In this document: positions 5,798 through 6,868 of the stretch, piece after piece
How the letters are laid out: the number at the start of each line of letters is the position of its first letter
Numbering within the stretch: the first letter of the stretch is position 1
Assembly (NCBI GenBank): GCA_001778275.1
Contig: MFGM01000003.1
Span: forward strand, 1-6,868
Reading direction: 5' to 3'
From: Candidatus Falkowbacteria bacterium RIFOXYC2_FULL_48_21
GTDB taxonomy: Bacteria > Patescibacteriota > Patescibacteriia > UBA11705 > JABHMO01
Length of the DNA: 6,868 bases
Translations under genes and position numbers: made by a program
Notes under the pieces: model-generated
Told to the model about the DNA's origin: nothing
The model's input: only the letters and a program-made list of their open reading frames with translations
The model's database searches: none

Positions 5798-5844
5798 TTT
5801 GTGTATGCATAACGCACTTGTCTTGTTACTTACAAACGGCATGG

Positions 5845-5871
5845 TTGACATAATTGAATAAAATCTAAAAT
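5845..5871 (+). promoter_or_regulatory. Possible promoter for recR
   Basis: A perfect -35 word TTGACA (5845-5850) is followed after 15 nt by TAAAAT (5866-5871), a five-of-six match to the -10 box. The spacing is short, and the -10 lies inside the heptamer array, whose AT-rich words could mimic it. If used, transcription would start near 5878 and run through the rest of the inverted array before recR. Confidence 0.35.
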
Positions 5872-5955
5872 CTTAAATCGAAAATCTTAAATGCCCATCA
5901 GCCTAATTACCGAACATAAGCATTTCAGATTTCCGATTTATGATTTGCGATTTAC
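5861..5955. repeat. Inverted heptamer array (AAATCNN / GATTTNN) before recR
   Basis: The left arm (5861-5893) is four AAATCNN heptamers and a final AAATG. The right arm (5921-5955) begins CATTT and carries four GATTTNN heptamers in phase. Folded on each other, every AAATC pairs with a GATTT and AAATG with CATTT, while the two variable bases between are mostly mismatched. The loop is 27 nt (5894-5920). The result is a ~33-bp imperfect stem with a 7-bp repeat. No gene lies in this spacer of about 210 nt. Confidence 0.85.
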
Positions 5956-5979
5956 CCTTTCAAATTGCTTAATTACCAA

Positions 5980-6012
5980 ATAACAGCCGCCGCCCTCTAC
6001 CCTATCTGTTAT
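5980..6012 (+). promoter_or_regulatory. Small hairpin covering the recR start codon
   Basis: ATAACAG (5980-5986) pairs perfectly with CTGTTAT (6006-6012), closing a 19-nt pyrimidine-rich loop. The second arm includes the first two bases of the recR ATG, so the start codon would be partly buried in the RNA. A 7-bp stem with five A-T pairs is modest, and it may be chance. Confidence 0.35.
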
Positions 6013-6616
6013 GTTAAACTACCCCGACACTATAAATAAATTGATTGAGTCTTTCTCCCGCCTGCCAGGCGTCGGCCGCAAAACAGCCGAACGTTTTATT
6101 TTTCACGTGCTGAAATGGCCAAAGGATGAAGTGGAAAAATTTTCTTCCAACATCAAACAACTGCTCGCGCATAATTTTCTCTGCCCGAACTGTTTCAACT
6201 TTTCCGAGCACGAGGGGCTCTGTTCTGTTTGCTCGAGTCCGAACCGCGACACCGCCACGCTCTGCGTTGTCGAAGAGTTCCACGACGTGCAAGTACTCGA
6301 AGCCACCGGCGCATATCACGGTCTTTATCACGTGCTCGGCGGCCGCATCGATCCACCCGAAGGAATAACGCCGGACAAACTGCGCGTTCGGGAACTATTG
6401 GAACGCGTGAAAAAAAATAACGCGCACGAAATTATTCTCGCGCTGAACCCCGACATTCAAGGCGAAGGCACTGTTATTTATCTTAAAAACATTTTGCGCC
6501 CGCTCAACGTCAAAGTCACTCTCCTCGCCCGCGGTTTACCAATGGGCGGTGATATCGAATATGCTGACGAAGTTACACTCACGAACGCACTAAGGGGGCG
6601 GCAGGAGATAAAATAA
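6011..6616 (+). CDS. recR: Recombination mediator protein RecR
   Basis: RecR works with RecO (and RecF) to load RecA on gapped single-stranded DNA coated with SSB. It has 201 residues, the family's usual length. The helix-hairpin-helix LPGVGRKTAERF lies at 18-29. The four-cysteine zinc finger uses Cys58, Cys61, Cys71 and Cys74. The TOPRIM domain runs from about 82, with LCVVEEFHDV (84-93), YHGLYHVLGG (102-111) and ALNPDIQGEGT (144-154), where many RecR proteins have NPTxEGEAT. The C-terminal ARGLPMGGDIEYADEVTL (173-190) is highly characteristic. All structural residues are in place. ATG 6011 gives the standard N-terminus; there is no Shine-Dalgarno. The stop codon overlaps the left arm of the downstream terminator. 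Confidence 0.98.
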   Translation: MLNYPDTINKLIESFSRLPGVGRKTAERFIFHVLKWPKDEVEKFSSNIKQLLAHNFLCPNCFNFSEHEGLCSVCSSPNRDTATLCVVEEFHDVQVLEATGAYHGLYHVLGGRIDPPEGITPDKLRVRELLERVKKNNAHEIILALNPDIQGEGTVIYLKNILRPLNVKVTLLARGLPMGGDIEYADEVTLTNALRGRQEIK

Positions 6617-6655
6617 CACTCTATACATTATAAGCATCAGTAATGGTGTTTTTTT
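6615..6655 (+). terminator. AT-rich intrinsic terminator after recR
   Basis: AACAC (6615-6619) pairs with GTGTT (6646-6650), and stacked on it CATTA (6626-6630) pairs with TAATG (6641-6645), with a left-side bulge of six bases and a 10-nt loop. Seven T residues run over 6649-6655. The stem is weak in G-C, so efficiency is uncertain. The left arm includes the last two bases of the recR stop codon. Confidence 0.6.
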
Positions 6656-6684
6656 GTAAAATTAAACACAAAAACAACGGACTA

Positions 6685-6713
6685 TTGACAAATCCATAAA
6701 AATCATATATTTT
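6685..6713 (+). promoter_or_regulatory. Sigma70-type promoter of the lipoprotein gene
   Basis: TTGACA (6685-6690) is a perfect -35 box. At 17-nt spacing TATTTT (6708-6713) can serve as -10; TATATT at 6706-6711 (15 nt) is an alternative in the same AT-rich stretch. The transcript would start near 6720 and give a leader of about 45 nt. Confidence 0.65.
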
Positions 6714-6756
6714 ATATTATCGACTTCAAATGGGAATCTGCGAAAAATCTATTAAC

Positions 6757-6761
6757 GGAGG
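6757..6761 (+). promoter_or_regulatory. Shine-Dalgarno site GGAGG of the lipoprotein gene
   Basis: GGAGG sits five bases before the ATG at 6767 and decides this start over the out-of-frame ATG at 6730. It is the only classical ribosome-binding site on the plus strand of the window, and contrasts with glyA, folD, dnaB, ybaB and recR. Confidence 0.85.
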
Positions 6762-6766
6762 AACGA

Positions 6767-6868
6767 ATGAAAAACTGTTTGGCAATGCTCTTTCTCTTTT
6801 CGATGATGTTGTTCGCCGCCAGTGGTTGCGAACAGGTCATCCCGCGAGTGACCTTCAGTTACGAGAAG
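6767..6868 (+). CDS. N-terminus of a putative lipoprotein (cut by the window end)
   Basis: Thirty-four codons are visible. The product starts MKN, followed by a hydrophobic stretch (residues 5-18, rich in Leu, Met and Phe) and a lipobox-like FAASGC with Cys21 as the expected lipidated residue. Ala at -3 is less common than Leu but accepted. This is the pattern of a Sec signal peptide processed by signal peptidase II, so the mature protein would be anchored on the outer face of the cytoplasmic membrane. After Cys21 only EQVIPRVTFSYEK is seen, too little to assign a family. The gene has its own promoter, a good GGAGG site and an upstream terminator, so it begins a new transcription unit separate from recR. 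Confidence 0.75.
   Translation, partial: MKNCLAMLFLFSMMLFAASGCEQVIPRVTFSYEK

Noticed and set aside
270..6616. Alternative genetic code with TGA recoded
   Set aside because: No complete gene uses TGA as stop, but no gene contains an in-frame TGA either, and glycine positions use ordinary GGN codons.
1..6868. CRISPR array or tRNA gene
   Set aside because: The repeats are either too short-period and degenerate or only two copies with a gene between them; no regular spacers occur. The multi-arm elements lack tRNA features such as a TTCGA loop motif and an acceptor-end pattern.
6730..6868. Alternative frame from ATG 6730, open to the window end
   Set aside because: It has no ribosome-binding site and its product lacks a recognisable pattern, whereas the frame from 6767 has GGAGG and a lipoprotein signal peptide.

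Overview
The window reads as a chromosomal stretch of a small-genome bacterium, most likely of the Candidate Phyla Radiation (Patescibacteria). This rests on gene content, divergent FolD motifs, core genes without Shine-Dalgarno sites, and gene borders full of hairpins and short-word repeats. No rRNA or marker phylogeny is available here, so the assignment is an inference. Six complete genes and the start of a seventh are present. No TGA stop is used (three TAA, three TAG), and no in-frame TGA suggests recoding.

Layout. 1-269: a possible tail of an upstream gene, then two related hairpins, one a perfect 25-bp stem. 270-1517: glyA (serine hydroxymethyltransferase). 1516-2822: an apparent insert made of two diverged copies of a ~138-bp multi-hairpin element in the same orientation. 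They flank a minus-strand gene for an unrecognised three-helix membrane protein that has its own consensus promoter and strong terminator. 2834-3691: folD with unusual cofactor-site motifs. 3686-3840: a long inverted-repeat element, MITE-like, that overlaps the folD stop codon. 3841-3995: two near-consensus DnaA-box words and a 7-nt-period array. 3996-5390: dnaB (replicative helicase, no intein). 5391-5530: nested inverted repeats and a 37-nt direct repeat. 5531-5797: ybaB/ebfC. 5798-6010: an inverted array of heptamers. 6011-6616: recR with a terminator at its stop. 6656-6868: a consensus promoter, a good ribosome-binding site and the start of a lipoprotein gene.

How the genes relate. GlyA and FolD are consecutive steps of folate one-carbon metabolism: serine to 5,10-methylene-THF, then to 10-formyl-THF. 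They would be natural neighbours without the insert. DnaB, YbaB and RecR form a replication and repair group; ybaB next to recR is a widely conserved pair. The most notable signals lie between the genes: the paired structured element around a self-contained membrane-protein cassette, and degenerate arrays with a 7-nt (or 8-9-nt) period, with a different word in each, in front of dnaB, ybaB and recR.
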